Under the pieces are notes generated by a model. The model was not told the DNA's origin, did not search any database, and was given only the letters and a program-made list of their open reading frames with translations. From Plantago ovata (Eukaryota; Streptophyta; Magnoliopsida; Lamiales; Plantaginaceae), in contig CM051458.1 in the NCBI GenBank assembly GCA_028274465.1, positions 17,499,566-17,563,565 on the forward strand: 64,000 bases of DNA, written 5' to 3'. A program made the position numbers and the translations under genes. This document shows, one piece after another, positions 44,185-56,896 of this stretch (position 1 is its first letter; each line of letters opens with the position of its first letter).

Positions 44185-47100
44185 CTAACCTTCAGTGGAG
44201 GTGGTAAGGGTAAGCGCAAGGTGATCAACCTCCCTTTGATCACTAGATATCTCGAAGTACGGCTTCACTCGTTGGCCATTCACCTTGAAGGTATTTCCCG
44301 TCTTTGGATCGAAGAGTTTAATAGCTCCATGGGGAGCAACTTCGAGAATTTCGTACGGTCCATCCCAACGAGTACGGAGCTTTCCAGGAAATAGTCGAAA
44401 GCGAGAATTAAACACCAAAGCTTTTTGTCCAGGAATCAATTCCTTACGTACTACACCACGATCATGATACTTCTTAGTACGTTCCTTGTAGATCTTGGCA
44501 TTTTCATAAGCACCTAGTCGTAATTCCTCAAGCTCATCTAATTGCAACAATCGTTCCTCGCCAGCCTTTCCCATATCAAGATTGAGTGTTTTAATGGCCC
44601 AATATGCCTTGTGTTCTAGTTCTACGGGAAGATGACATGCTTTTCCATACACAAGTCTGTACGGAGTGGTCCCGATCACCGTCTTGTAGCTAGTCCTGTA
44701 TGCCCAAAGTGCATCATTCAATTTTCCTGCCCAATCCTTCCTACTTGGCTTCACTACTCGCTCGAGGATCTTCTTGATTTGACAGTTGCTGACCTCGACT
44801 TGCCCCGATGTCTGTGGGTGATAAGGCATAGCGACACTATGGTGGACATTGTATCTCTTAAGAAGGAAGACAAACGTTCTATTGACGAAGTGGGACCCTC
44901 CGTCGCTGATGATTGTCCTAGGGCACCCAAATCTCGAGAATATCACTTCCTTCAAGAACTTCATAACCACTGCTCCGTCATTCGTTTTTGTAGGAATTGC
45001 CTCTACCCATTTAGTCACATAGTCCACTGCAACAAGAATGTATTCATAGCCTCCACTGTTTGGAAATGGTCCCATAAAATCAATGCCCCATACATCGAAA
45101 GGTTCTACCACTAGATTCCCTTGAAGGGGCATTTCATCTTTCTTGCCAATTCCACCACCTCGTTGACATGGGTCACAATTCTTCACAAAACTTCGAGCAT
45201 CCTTGTATATTGTCGGCCAGAAAAATCCTGCCTGCAGTACCTTGCGCGCTGTCTTTAATCCACTGTAGTGCCCCCCACAGTTAAGCTCATGGCAATGGCT
45301 CAGTATACTTTGTTGCTCTTCTTGTGGCACGCATCTCCTTAGAATCCCATCAGCTCCTTCATTGAATAGATTCGGATCATCCCATATGTAAGTCCTGCAT
45401 TGCTTGGCAAGAGCTCTTTTGTCTGAAGCTGAAAAGTTAGTGGGGCAAACATTCATAGCCAAATAGTTTACAATATCTGCATACCATGGCTCCTCATTAG
45501 CCTTCATTAGATGCTCATCGGGGAGATCTTCATTAATGGGTATCGGATCAACAGGTATATTAGGTATTCTAGATAAATGATCTGCTACTAAATTCTCCCT
45601 ACCAGCTCTATCTACTATAGTCAAATCAAAGTCTTGCAGCAAAAGGACCCAACGGATTAATCTAGGCTTAGAATCTTGCTTAGCTATCAAATGTCTCAAG
45701 GCAGCATGATCAGTATGGACATTTACAAGATGACCAATTAAGTAAGACCTAGACTTCTGTAAAGCAAAGATAACAGCTAAAAACTCCTTTACAGTAGTTG
45801 TATAATTAACCTTTGTGGAGTGTAGAGTCTTACTAACATAATAAATCACACGATACTGCTTATCAACTTTTTGGCATAAAACAGCACCCATAGCAAAATT
45901 CGAAGCATCACACATAATTTCGAAAGGAAGATTCCAGTCAGGCGGCACAACAATGGGGGCAGAAACAAGCTTTTCCTTAAGAGTATTAAAAGCAACTAGG
46001 CAATCATTAGATAAATGGAAAACCACATCTTTACCAAGCAAGCTACTTAAAGGTTTAGCAATTTTCGAAAAATCTTTAATAAACCTCCTATGAAATCCTA
46101 CATGGCCAAGAAAAGATTGCAATTCTTTCACGCAAGTAGGCGGGGGAAGTTTTTCAATGATTTCTATCTTAGCCTTGTCTACCTCGATACCTCTTTTAGA
46201 AACTACATGTCCTAGAACAATGCCTTCTCTAACCATATAATGACTCTTCTCCCAGCTTAAGGTCAAGTTGCATTCAATGCACCTTTTTAAGACTAGATCT
46301 AATCTTTGCAAGCATTCATCAAATGAATCACCAAATAGGGAAAAATCATCCATAAAAACTTCAACAAATTTGGTTACCATGTCAGAGAAAACAGAAAGCA
46401 TGCACCTTTGAAAACTGGCGGGAGCATTGCATAGTCCAAATGGCATCCTCCTATAGGCAAATGTTCCGAATGGGCAAGTGAATGTCGTCTTCTCCTGATC
46501 CTCTGGTGCAATCGGAATCTGGTAGAAACCTGATAAACCATCAAGAAAACAATAGAACTTCCGCCCTGCAAGGCGGTTTAGCATGTCATCTATAAATGGT
46601 AAAGGGAAGTGATCTTTTTTAGTGGCGGCATTTAATCTTCTGTAGTCAATGCACATCCGCCATCCAGTGGTCTTCCTAACCGGTACCAACTCCCTCTTCT
46701 CATTCTCTTCCACCGTGACTCCCAATTTCTTAGGAACTACATGTACCGGGCTCACCCATCGACTGTCTGGAATGGGGTAAATCATATCAGCATCTAACAA
46801 CTTGATCACTTCCTTTTTTACCACCTCCTGCATTGCTGGATTAATCCTTCGTTGAGGTTTCCTAACAGGTTTGGCATCTTTTTCTAGAGTGATGTTGTGA
46901 ACGCATCTTGTAGGGCTTATTCCTTTGATATCGCTGATCCCCCATCCTATAGCTGCGGAATTTTCCTTCAATACTTCAATCAGCTTACTTTCTTCATCGT
47001 CTGAGAGATGTGAGGAGACAATCACCGGCTTTTTCTGATTTTCTCCTAAATACACATACTTTAGGTGCGCAGGAAGCGGCTTCAATTCTAAGCTAGGTTC

Positions 47101-48780
47101 TTCAGGGAACCCTCTTTCTACTTCTTCTTCATCCAAAGGTTCAAGTACCTCTTCTCCTACGGGGATTTCTGGGGTGCTATCCATTATTTCCACTAGTTCC
47201 CTTGCTTCTTTGGTCATGTAGCATGTCTCAGCTTGCATTGTTAGTGCTTCCTCAAGTGGTTCGCGGTCGCTATGGCTATGATGAAATTTTGGAAATGCGG
47301 ATTCGTACCAATTGACAAATTTTAATTCCTCCGTAACTTCTTTGTCTCTGGCGCTGCATCCTACCAACTCAATCTTTTCGCCCATTACCTCCATAGTTAT
47401 TTTCTTGCCCTTAAGTTCTAGGCATGTGTTGGTAGTTGCCATGAATGGTCTCCCCAGTAGTACTATGTGCTCACGGACATGGCTCTTTCCTTCGTCCGCG
47501 GATTTCATTACTACAAAATCAGCTGGGATTATCAATTTGTCCACTTTCACAAGGATGTCTTCTATTATCCCGACTGGCCTCTTCACACTTTGGTCCGCCA
47601 TTTGGACCACCATATCAGTCGGTGTTAATTCTCCGAGTTCCAGTGCCTTGTATACCGAATACGGCATTAAGTTGATGCTAGCTCCTAAGTCAAGCATTGC
47701 CTGCGTAGTTCGTCCATTCCCTAAGGCTATCTCGATGATGAAGCTGCCAAGATCCTTTTTCTTCATCGGCAATCCGGCAATTGAATTGACCGTTTCAACC
47801 CCATTCACTTCCTTTCCTGAAGTAATCCTTTTGTTCTTGATCTCTCGGAAGAATTTCGTGTAAGCTGGAATATTCTGAATCAACTCTAAGAGTGGTACAT
47901 TGACCTCCACCTTTGACAGTCTTTGGAATAGGGGTGAATCTTGAATATCCTTCTTGACTGGTTTGATCCGACTCGGGTATGGCACATGTGGCTTCGGGGG
48001 CACATATGGATTGGAAGATTTGTGGAGTCCTCCTGGCATACTGGTTCCTTCCTCGGCTTCATCAATATCTATGTCTATCAAAGATGGTCTTGGTTCATCA
48101 TTCTTCCCTGGAACTTCTTGAGGTTCTTCTGGACTTCCTCCAACCTCTTGTTCTGTACTTGCCCCTTTATTGACCTCAGTAGATTCCACCCGCTTAGGAC
48201 GTACAAAGTTAGGAATTTTGTTCATCTTTCCTCCTCGGAGCAGTAGATTCACCTCTTCGTACTCATTCTCCTCGGTAGCTTCAGCTTGAGGCTGCTCGGG
48301 ATCAGCTTCAGTTATCTCCTCGGCAGGACTATGATTGTCCTGTTCTTTGGAGTCGGGAGGTGATTCGCTCGTCACCTCGGGTGGTTTGCTCACTACTTCT
48401 GGTGGGGTATCCTCGACTTCATTACAACACCTTCCACACTTCAGTAGGCTAAGTTCCTTGATCAGTTGCTCAGTTACATCGATCGCTTCAAAAGCCTTCT
48501 CGATGCGATGATTGTTCTCAACCTGCCCTGCGTGTGCTACTTCGAAGACACTCTCTATGGCTTTTATTCCTGCGTAAAATGCAAGTTCCTCCTCCTCACT
48601 GAGGTCTTCGTCCTCAAAATAGCTGTCATATACCCCCTCAGTATCGACTTGATTTGAGTATATGTTGGCGACTTCGTTCGACATGATTTTCTCGGATTGT
48701 GCAGATCCATTGGCGTACGTTTGAAAGACCTTCATTGCCTCTTCAACTGTACATTCTTCCAAAACCTCCACATATCCCAT
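44185..48780 (-). CDS. pol: Gypsy F Pol polyprotein (Athila type)
   Basis: 1,531 codons in one frame. It opens with the last part of Gag ([11 protein letters not shown]), then an acidic Pro-rich hinge. Protease follows ([12 protein letters not shown] near 47690; [11 protein letters not shown]). RT has FCFL-type [30 protein letters not shown] and catalytic FMDDF at 46341-46355. RNase H has [12 protein letters not shown] and DHAALRHL. Integrase has [12 protein letters not shown] and CDPCQRGG for HHCC, then [22 protein letters not shown] and [12 protein letters not shown] for D, D and [14 protein letters not shown] and [18 protein letters not shown] are Athila hallmarks. It is long and undamaged apart from the Gag junction, where an extra T splits it from the upstream frame. 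It is the likely supplier of enzymes for gypsy G-type relatives. Confidence 0.93.
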   Translation of the reverse strand: MGYVEVLEECTVEEAMKVFQTYANGSAQSEKIMSNEVANIYSNQVDTEGVYDSYFEDEDLSEEEELAFYAGIKAIESVFEVAHAGQVENNHRIEKAFEAIDVTEQLIKELSLLKCGRCCNEVEDTPPEVVSKPPEVTSESPPDSKEQDNHSPAEEITEADPEQPQAEATEENEYEEVNLLLRGGKMNKIPNFVRPKRVESTEVNKGASTEQEVGGSPEEPQEVPGKNDEPRPSLIDIDIDEAEEGTSMPGGLHKSSNPYVPPKPHVPYPSRIKPVKKDIQDSPLFQRLSKVEVNVPLLELIQNIPAYTKFFREIKNKRITSGKEVNGVETVNSIAGLPMKKKDLGSFIIEIALGNGRTTQAMLDLGASINLMPYSVYKALELGELTPTDMVVQMADQSVKRPVGIIEDILVKVDKLIIPADFVVMKSADEGKSHVREHIVLLGRPFMATTNTCLELKGKKITMEVMGEKIELVGCSARDKEVTEELKFVNWYESAFPKFHHSHSDREPLEEALTMQAETCYMTKEARELVEIMDSTPEIPVGEEVLEPLDEEEVERGFPEEPSLELKPLPAHLKYVYLGENQKKPVIVSSHLSDDEESKLIEVLKENSAAIGWGISDIKGISPTRCVHNITLEKDAKPVRKPQRRINPAMQEVVKKEVIKLLDADMIYPIPDSRWVSPVHVVPKKLGVTVEENEKRELVPVRKTTGWRMCIDYRRLNAATKKDHFPLPFIDDMLNRLAGRKFYCFLDGLSGFYQIPIAPEDQEKTTFTCPFGTFAYRRMPFGLCNAPASFQRCMLSVFSDMVTKFVEVFMDDFSLFGDSFDECLQRLDLVLKRCIECNLTLSWEKSHYMVREGIVLGHVVSKRGIEVDKAKIEIIEKLPPPTCVKELQSFLGHVGFHRRFIKDFSKIAKPLSSLLGKDVVFHLSNDCLVAFNTLKEKLVSAPIVVPPDWNLPFEIMCDASNFAMGAVLCQKVDKQYRVIYYVSKTLHSTKVNYTTTVKEFLAVIFALQKSRSYLIGHLVNVHTDHAALRHLIAKQDSKPRLIRWVLLLQDFDLTIVDRAGRENLVADHLSRIPNIPVDPIPINEDLPDEHLMKANEEPWYADIVNYLAMNVCPTNFSASDKRALAKQCRTYIWDDPNLFNEGADGILRRCVPQEEQQSILSHCHELNCGGHYSGLKTARKVLQAGFFWPTIYKDARSFVKNCDPCQRGGGIGKKDEMPLQGNLVVEPFDVWGIDFMGPFPNSGGYEYILVAVDYVTKWVEAIPTKTNDGAVVMKFLKEVIFSRFGCPRTIISDGGSHFVNRTFVFLLKRYNVHHSVAMPYHPQTSGQVEVSNCQIKKILERVVKPSRKDWAGKLNDALWAYRTSYKTVIGTTPYRLVYGKACHLPVELEHKAYWAIKTLNLDMGKAGEERLLQLDELEELRLGAYENAKIYKERTKKYHDRGVVRKELIPGQKALVFNSRFRLFPGKLRTRWDGPYEILEVAPHGAIKLFDPKTGNTFKVNGQRVKPYFEISSDQREVDHLALTLTTSTEG

Positions 48781-49315
48781 CTATTTGAAGCCTAACTTCA
48801 TCTCGTAGTCCTCCAACAAAAAACCAAATTAGCTCCCCATCGTCGAAACGGTGGTGGGGGCACTCACGTTTATACAGCTCAAAACGTTCATAGGTGTCAC
48901 AGAACCGCTCGCATTTTCCTTGCTTGAAGTACTCGATCCGATTCCGTAGTGCAATTGTCTCATGGTAAGGCATGAAGCGTGCCAAGAACTCCTCTACTAC
49001 TTGGCTCCAGGTCTTTAGTGATCCTGGTGCTAACCTTGCTATCCATATCCTCGGTTCATATCCCAAAGCAAAAGGAAATAATTTCCTGCATAATTGATCC
49101 TCGGTGAACCCCTTTGCGGGAACTTTTGCTATCTCCTCTTCATAGGATTTGGTAAAGCTTATTGGATTCATATCCTCTCCTTCTTCGAACCTTGGTATCC
49201 TTCTCACTATGGTGCTTGTTACCTCGTACCCCGATAACTCTTCTTCTAAGTATATAGCTGACCCCCTCCTGACTTGCGAGAATGTCGGTGTCAAGCGGGC
49301 TTTTAAGGTCGTCAT
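48743..49315 (-). pseudogene. gag: Gypsy F Gag
   Basis: It starts at the ATG at 49315 (MTTLKARLTPTFSQVRRGSAIYLEEEL), matching the D start at 57879. The gag domain has FTEDQLCRKLFPFALGYEPRIW and FMPYHETIALRNRIEYFKQG. Near 48795 F reads GGTTTTGG where the D alignment implies one T fewer. This insertion shifts the frame and ends Gag at 48743, while the Pol frame continues in the correct phase. A single base thus separates Gag from Pol. Confidence 0.88.
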
Positions 49316-49569
49316 ACCTGGAAATATGTATCAGGAGTAACTCAAAACTAAAAATTAGCCTCGTTAGAAATTTCGAAATTCGAGAAAATTTTTGGATATC
49401 GAATACTACTAAAGCTAGGAAAGGTGTATTAGAAACAGACTAGGAAAGGTGATTAGAAACAGACTAGGAAAGCAGTATTAGAGAGAGATTAACAAGAAAA
49501 ACTAAATCTAATAGAATTAGGAATCTAAAGCTGTAAATAAAAACAAATTAAATAGAAAAAAGGAGTATA

Positions 49570-49589
49570 GTCCCCGGCAACGGCGCCAA
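49570..49589 (-). other. Gypsy F primer binding site
   Basis: The minus strand reads TTGGCGCCGTTGCCGGGGAC two bases inside the 5' LTR. It is the typical Athila/Tat primer site. Confidence 0.9.
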
Positions 49590-49591
49590 TT

Positions 49592-50864
49592 TGATGGACT
49601 GAGATTTGTCAGGTCCCGGTTCAGTCAAATAAATTTGTTATTTAGCCAAAGGCAATCCACAACTACAACGAAAACAGTAGTGTAGTAGTAGAATGGCTCG
49701 AGTGTCGTTCTCTCAGGACTATACTAGATTTATCAAATCTAATTAAGAATATAAAACAGCAAATAGAAAGCAATAGGGGTTTTCAAGCAGATAATGGAGA
49801 TTGGTGATAGTATGGTCCTTCTTAACATAATGGGTTGATAATCATGCACAAATACCTCGGTCTTGCATAGAGATCTTTGAATCAATCTTGTGTCCTGTTG
49901 CAAGTATTAAGCACTACGAAGATAATATGGGTCTGACTCATCAACAACTAACGTCCTAATGTGTTCCGTAATTATTCAACACTACGAAGATAGTTGGTCT
50001 GATTGGTTGACAAGTGTCCATGCGTGCATAATAATCAATACAACATACGAGAATTTAGGTTGCAACTGATCAACGAAATAAAGCAATGACACGGAGTATA
50101 ATGCGCGATATAGCCATTAGCATGATTATCTTCCCTCGCTAAGAATTCACATACTACCACCAATGATAAATTTAGCTACTCATAATAGGCATGCAATCAA
50201 TAGCAATCATAGAAGAAAACATATTGAAAGAATATAAAATAAGTAGATAAAAACTGTAAGATACAAAGTTACCGAAGGTTGTCAATCTCTGGATGATTGC
50301 GATCCTACGCGCTCCAATCTGCTATGAAAAAGTATCCCCTAAGCTATGGAACTCCCAGGACAGGCCCCGGGAAGTTCCTCCCTAAAACTATAGAGAGAGG
50401 TGAGAAAGTAGGCTTGGAAAGATATGATTTTCGGAGAAAAACTAAGCTCTATATATAGGCCCCGAAATTGCCCGCGGCGGTTCGCCCCAGGATTCCGGCG
50501 GTTCGCCCCATAGTGTAAACGCGGAATTTCCGCATTTTCGACGCGGTTTTGGATTTCTTCACCTTTTCGGACTCGGTTTCAGACTTCTAATGGCCTTCTA
50601 ACCTCCAGATTCGACCCCTAAACTCCAAATCCTATCCGGAAACCTTCAGATACTCCAAATAGGCTTCTGGAACACCAATTCCTTGTAGACTTCAATATAA
50701 ATGCCCGTAAATCTCCGAATTTAAACCAAACCTGTAAAATAAAATTTAAAGGGAAACGTGACACTATTCTAATAAAATGTACTAAAATATAGCTAAATTA
50801 ACATAGAGGATAGCTAAATTAGGTGAAAAAAACTCGAATGAAAGTGCAAAATACACATTCATCA
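49592..50864 (-). mobile_element. Gypsy F 5' LTR
   Basis: 1,273 bp, nearly identical to 41412-42685, ending TTCATCA and followed by CAGAC. A divergence of about 2% by eye implies a moderately recent insertion, younger than copia B. Confidence 0.94.
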
Positions 50865-50869
50865 CAGAC

Positions 50870-53009
50870 AGGCAGCCTGTCTGGAAACAATGATGTTATG
50901 TTCTCCAGGCAGGTAGAAGTAGTAACCCTTGGTTTCTTAGGATATCCAATAAAATAACATTTCTCACTTTTGGGTTCCAGTTTCCGTGCGAGCATTATTT
51001 TCACATATGCTGGACAACCCTAGGCATGCATATGTGAAAGACTTGGCTTCTTGCCATACCATAACTCATACGGTGTTTTCTCGACTGATTTGGATGGAAC
51101 CCTATTCAGAATATAGATTGAGTCTAGTAACGCGTATCCCCATAAGAAGTTTGGAAGAGTTGTGAAATTCATCATGGATCTTACCATGTCTAACAAAGTT
51201 CGATTTCTCCTTTCAGAAACACCATTCATTTGTGGTGTTCCTGGTGGAGTCCATTGCAATTGAATTCCATTAAGCTTTAAATAATTCAAAAATTCTTTAC
51301 TCAAGTATTCTCCTCCTCGATCTGATCGAAGAGTCTTAATACTTATTTCAAGTTGTTTCTCTACTTCAGCCTTATACTCTTTGAACTTCTCAAAGGCTTC
51401 AGATTTGTGTTTCATAAGATACACATAGCCAAACCTAGAGAAATCATCGGTAAAGGTTATGAAGTAAGAATACCCACCCCTAGCTTGAGTTTTAAAAGGT
51501 CCACACACATCAGAGTGAACTAACTCAAGTACTTGTTTAGCACGAATACCTTTTCTGGAAAAAGGTTTCTTGATCATTTTTCCATTAAGACATGATTCAC
51601 AATTCCAATATGATTCAAAATCAAATGGTGCTAAATAGTCTAACTTTCTTAACCTTGCAATTCTTGTCTCATTAATGTGACCAAGTCTGCAATGCCACAA
51701 GTAAGTGATATTTCTTGAATTATCAAGCTTTGGTCGTTTGTTTTGTATATGAAATAAACTATGTCTACATTCAAGTAAGTACAAATCATTCATAAGAGTA
51801 GCATTTCCAATATCAATACCATTATGCGAAAAATAACAATTATTATTGGCAAAACGGAAGGAAAACCCTTCATTGTCTAACATAGGAATGGAAAAAATGT
51901 TTCTTACAATAGAAGGAACGAAATAACAATTATTCAATTCTAAAACAAAACCCGAGGGTAAATTTAATCTATAAGTTCCAGCACGTAGGGCAGCAACGGA
52001 CGATCCATTTCCTACGCGTAGATCAATTTTCCTTGGTCTAACTTGTCGGCTATCAATAAGCCCCTGCAAATTGTTACATATGTGTGAGCCACAAGCAGTA
52101 TCTAATACCCAACAATTCGAGTTTTGTGTAGACATATTTATCTCAATGACAAACATACCTTGATGGGAGCCAGATGCACCATGTGTGGTCACAACTCCAT
52201 CAGCAATTGCCTTCGGGCAGTCTCTCTTCCAGTGTCCTTTCTGCTTGCAGTAAAGACACGTCTCCTTCTCCATGTTCACCACCTTCTTCTGATTTTCAGC
52301 CTTTCGCTTAAAAACCTTGGCCTTAGGTCCAACCTTTGGCTTCTTGGTTTGCTTAGCCTTACCCTTTGAGCCATAGCCCTTAGGGTGGGCCTTCACAGAT
52401 GATCCAACCAACATAACAGACTTCCTCTTAGGTTGAGCCTGTTCATAGGTCTTAAGCATATTGTGGACTTCAGGAAGTGTAGCATCCTTGGCATTCATAT
52501 TGTAATTCATGATGAATGTGGAATATGAATCCGACAATGATTGAAGGATGATGATAACTGAAACACGGTCCTCAAATTTGATTCCAGCAGTTGCCAGTTT
52601 CTCAGTGAGTCCAATCATCTTGAGCACGTGTTCAGATACATTCCCTCCTTCAGACATCCTCATTTTGAAGATTTCTCTAAGAATATCAAACTCAACACTC
52701 TTAGAAACAGTTTCAAAGAGGCTTTTGAGGTGCTCGAGCATTTCATATGGCATCATATTTTCATGTTGCCTTTGCAGCTAGCATAAGACACTGTGCATTA
52801 GCAGCATCATCTTTGTGCTTCTGGTGAGCAACTTTGTCAAACTTAGCAAGCTCAGCAGCAGCAGTAGGAGAAGTGGGGATTGGTCCGTCCAAGACGTACT
52901 CAATTTTCTCTTGTCTAAGCACCAAACGAATATTACGGATCCAATCCATAAAGTTTGGACCAGTAATAGTGCATTTCTCCAAGATCATTCTTATGGATAA
53001 ATTGGCCAT
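50870..53009 (-). pseudogene. Copia B Gag, protease and integrase (broken)
   Basis: The ATG at 53009 (MANLSIRMILEKCTITGPNFMDW) opens Gag. A deletion of roughly ten bases near 52757-52790 shifts the frame. The next frame (52756-51020) is long and complete. It holds the rest of Gag, the intact zinc knuckle CLYCKQKGHWKRDC, protease with VLDTACGSHICNN, integrase HHCC (LWHCRLGHINETR, CESCLNGKM), the catalytic HSDVCGPF, LRSDRGGEY and [22 protein letters not shown] replaces a Trp codon at about 51020, after which the frame continues into KIMLARKLEPKSEKCYFIGYP. A one-base loss near 50945 and gypsy F at 50864 end it. The RT part is at 39312-40931. Confidence 0.9.
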
Positions 53010-53584
53010 CTTTTCAGACCTAGAGAAGTAAATAAATAAAACTGACATTAATACTCTAAAATAACTTCTATAATCACAATCAGCGACTAAATAAACCCGG
53101 ACTTTAGCTTTATTCAGTTCTCACTATTTTCACATACTCCTGACCCCTTTAGAGAGTACGAACCATTATTTTACAATAGTTGTAGTGAGCCAAGATCCAT
53201 GCTTGCACTATTATAGCCCTAGCTATGGCTGATCACTATAATAATCAAACAGGTAGGTCTCCAAACCAATTGTACAATACAACTCTTGGTTGATCAAAAC
53301 CATTTTGATCGATGTCCTCAAAATACGTCTGACGCTATGGCAACTCGACATAATTCAAGTAAGTCATAACCATCACACGGCACCAACAATGGCCCTATGA
53401 AGGAAACTTTCTTACGGCAAACGGAGTAAGCATTATGGTGCATATTACCCACGAGATTAGTAAGTCCGTTTAACCTTCAATTATGATGGGTGGCATCATA
53501 CGATTTAATCGAGACATAAATTAATTGGGGAACATTTAAATGGGGTATTTATCGCTTGACCAAGATCCCTAACATGCATCACAT

Positions 53585-53742
53585 AATGGGTGTCGCCTAG
53601 CCAAGGCTCATGCAATGCGGTCCAACAAGTAATGAGTGCCGCCTACTCATACATATTAATTGCGGACTAGCAAGTAATGGGTACCGCCTACCCATGCATA
53701 TGACAGATGCGGTCCGGAAACTAATAGGTGCCGCCTACCCAT
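53585..53742 (-). repeat. Four tandem hairpins in the copia B leader (GCCGCCT loop)
   Basis: Units of about 45-48 bp. Positions are 53585-53604 (AATGGGT with mismatches, loop GTCGCCT), 53632-53650 (ATGAGT/ACTCAT, perfect), 53677-53695 (ATGGGT/ACCCAT, loop ACCGCCT) and 53724-53742 (ATAGGT/ACCCAT; the odd pair is G-U on the sense strand). Each is followed by a GCGGTCC or GCGGACT word. The array lies 576-733 nt upstream of the gag ATG, against 574-724 nt in copia A. Confidence 0.85.
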
Positions 53743-54154
53743 ACAATAGAAGCGGACTAACAGTATTCAAATACAATATTTAAATATTAAATTGCTCATG
53801 TAGACATTCAACACATGTGATACGACCAAGTTGGAGCATACAAGTAGTTGTTGTGGATTATTATCATTATATGTAACTCATAAATCTAATTTATAAATTC
53901 TCTAAGAATTTCCAAAACTTTTGTTTAATAATAATAATACAGTCTTCCAAAGGATTACATTATTATTAAAATGTAGTTTATAAACTATTTATAAACTAAC
54001 AATACGTTACTAAATATTATAAACTTATATTTATGTCTCCAAACACTTTAATCACCTTCCAATAGTATTAATAGGGTTTAAATATACTTTATAAACCATT
54101 TATAATTAAAAGGGAGGGAAAATCTTCAAAACCCCTGGGGTACACTGGACGGCG

Positions 54155-54475
54155 TCAACCTCCCATGGGGGGCTAACCGCCTTCCATTACCAGAGAGGCG
54201 TCAGCCTCTCGGGTAGTGAGAGGCGGACCGCCTCTCACAGGGGGCGGTCCGCTCCTCAACCACAGAGAGGCCAAGCCTCTCGGGCTGTGAGGGGCCGACC
54301 GCCTCTCCCGGGGGGCGGTCAGCCCCACGCTCCCAGAGAGGCCAGGCCTCTCGGATGATGGGAGGCGGACCGCCTCCCCTGGGGGCGGTCCTCCCCTCAC
54401 TCCCAGAGAGGCCAGATAGGAGGCGGACCGCCTCCCCCAGGGGGCGGTCCGCCCCTCAACTCCAGGAGCGTTTGA
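54155..54475 (-). repeat. GC-rich palindromic tandem repeat in the copia B leader
   Basis: Four units of 70-72 bp starting at CAGAGAGG (54191, 54263, 54334, 54404). Each contains a GAGAGGC..GCCTCTC inverted repeat and a larger one around GCGG-A-CCGC. The best is GTGAGAGGCGG / CCGCCTCTCAC around one A (54216-54238), with 11-bp perfect arms. Unit stems vary (GAGAGG or GGGAGG) and mostly stay paired. Confidence 0.9.
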
Positions 54476-54950
54476 GCATTTTTTTTTTGTCATTGCTTTT
54501 CATGTTCTAGTAACTCTTCTCCATAGCATTTTAGTTTGATTCGAGGTTTATGTTTACAAAGCTTAAAATTACCTTTAAAGGAGTTTCAAAGCTCCATAAG
54601 CCACAAACCAAACCAACTTTGTTTCTTAAAAGGGACAGAGGAGAGGAATTAAAAACATACAAAAGAATGATAGGGAGCCAAGCTCCAGTGGAGTACTATC
54701 TCCATTTTTGCCAGTTTCTTTCCAACGTAAATGTAGTAGCCAAGCTACTTATGTAATTTATTTCCTTCCTTTAAATCTAATACAAAGAATCTGGAAATAA
54801 AATTACCTACAGTAATAAAACCCATGTTTTGTTTTCCTTTCCTTTCTTAAAACCATTTAAAATATGGATACTTTAAACATAAACATACATATAATAATCC
54901 ACAACAACAATAATTATAAATCATAAATGAATATAGTCATGATTGAGCCT

Positions 54951-54963
54951 AGCTCTGATACCA
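54951..54963 (-). other. Copia B primer binding site (initiator Met tRNA)
   Basis: The minus strand reads TGGTATCAGAGCT one base inside the 5' LTR. Confidence 0.9.
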
Positions 54964-54964
54964 C

Positions 54965-56896
54965 TGTTAGTAAAAGTGAGAAGAAATTGCCTCTAAGGCT
55001 AAGCAGCGGAAGTTTAAAAAATTTTCTTTTGATCTCACTACACTGATATGACTATATTACATTTATTAAGTTAGGAGATATCACTTACGTGTCCTCCAGC
55101 AGATAGGCAAATTCACCGGGCAGCTGTTCTTCGATCTCCAGACAGAGCCTTGCAATCTCCTCGTCCAGCTGGTTGATTCCTTCTTCGTCAGAGATGAAAT
55201 CTTCGTCAGCAGAATCTCCAAGATGGCTCATCAACAGGTTGATTATTTCCTTCGACCTTGGAATCCACGGGCAGTGGTTTCTATGAAGAACGCTAGGAGG
55301 TTCTTCTGTTTGAGCTGATAGAGAGAATGAATATTTTCTTTCTGACTTTCAGAGAGAAAGTATTTTTACGTGTGTTGGAATAGAATAAAAGACTTCTTTC
55401 TTTCTTTCTGATTAGTCAGTAAGTTTGTTTAGAATAATATCACGTTAGTTTTTATTATCCCAACAAATATGATTGACTAGGAGACTTCAAAAGTCATCAA
55501 CAAATCTAACAAACAGATAAATCAAACTATTAAAAGAAAGAGTTAAAAGAAAACTGGGAAAATAAAATAAATAAATGAACAGTACACATGGGGCAGCAAA
55601 ACACTGCCCCCATTGCCAACGACCAGCAGCTGGGTCGACCCAGCTGCCTGGTTCTGTTTTATCTATTTATTTTATTCTCCTTTCTTTATTTGGACCTCAT
55701 TCTAAATGTCGTCCAAATGCACAAGTCTTCAATTAATTAATTAAATCCAATTCAATTCAATTAATTATATTTCTAAAATATATATTCCATATATAATGAA
55801 TTAACATTAATCTAATTAATGATAATTCCATTATATTTATATATATATAGCAATTCAACATTGATCTAATTAATATTTAATCCTATATATATAGCTCATT
55901 TGTAGAAACACCACCTTGAAGTGTGACCCATAGGGCCTTGCATATTAAGCAATAATCTAATTAAGGTCACAATAAATTACTAGACAATTTATCGGACAAT
56001 ATTAATATGCAAGGAACGTTTGTGAGGAAAACAAACCACCTGTAGTGTAGGGTACTTTGATGATACGGTCCTTTCATTCTCGAATACTCGAATGAGTCTA
56101 GAATATGATTATGTGTCTATTCTAATAACTCCATTCGTGGTTTCTCAATCTCATTAGTCGATCCATGAATTATGTCCAAACACCATTTTGACATATTCAC
56201 ATATGGTGGCCACCGGTTTGTGATCGCATTAAATATGAGAAGTGAGTATTCTCTCCTTGTATCCATTACGGAGGAATGAATCCTATCTTGGCCCAATCAC
56301 TCACACCATATGCTTCCTAATGTACCCAACGCATGCCGTATCTACCCTACTTTAAGAGTGCAAGCGTTGCGCATGGTCAAAGCACATTATTTCACATATG
56401 TTGTAGTATTGGCCTCAAGTCTAAGGACTACTAACATCACCCTACACACCGATACTACCATAGACACTTAAATAGCTTTACCAAATGGTTTCTCGGTCGG
56501 GTATGCCAACACTCTCCAAAGTGTCCATATGTTCATTATGAATAACCAAATTCATTCGTAGCAGTGAGACCTACTACATCCTCGAAGGATCTAATGCAAC
56601 ATATGCTAGCTTCAATCGCATCATTGATATCCCGTATCTCAATGACCTTCAGCTAGTGGCTTATTTTAGGACTTAATAATTGACACACAAGTTCCAATAA
56701 CTTGGTGATTATCTTAAGTCCTTGGGAACATTTTATCGAACAATTCAAACAACCAAATAATATATTCATAAAAATGTAATGCCAATTGTATTTAATAATG
56801 TATAGATAAATGAACATAAATAAATAACAATAACTGAATGTGATCAAGTACATATTGTCCCTATCGTAGGTTGTCTCTAGGACATATATACTTTCA
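54965..56896 (-). mobile_element. Copia B 5' LTR (complete)
   Basis: 1,932 bp, TGTTAGTAAAAG...ATACTTTCA. It is the uninterrupted copy of the split 3' LTR (2192-2782 plus 37965-39297) and differs from it by a few percent. Gypsy D gag sequence follows at 56897. Confidence 0.93.

Larger units (their letters stand above)
53010..54950 (-). other. Copia B untranslated leader
   Basis: 1.9 kb between the primer binding site and gag. It contains the four-hairpin array (53585-53742), AT-rich sequence (53760-54110) and a GC-rich tandem repeat (about 54155-54475). No credible ORF is present. The frames at 54173-54493 (minus) and 54550-54756 (plus) are low-complexity or unsupported. Confidence 0.75.

Noticed and set aside
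44632..45114. 160-codon plus-strand frame
   Set aside because: It is an antisense shadow of the gypsy F integrase.
54173..54493. 106-codon minus-strand frame rich in Gly, Pro and Arg
   Set aside because: It is produced by the GC palindromic tandem repeat of the copia B leader and has no independent support.
56653..56896. Extension of the gypsy D Gag frame to 56653
   Set aside because: Those codons are copia B LTR read through by chance; the true D sequence ends at 56897.
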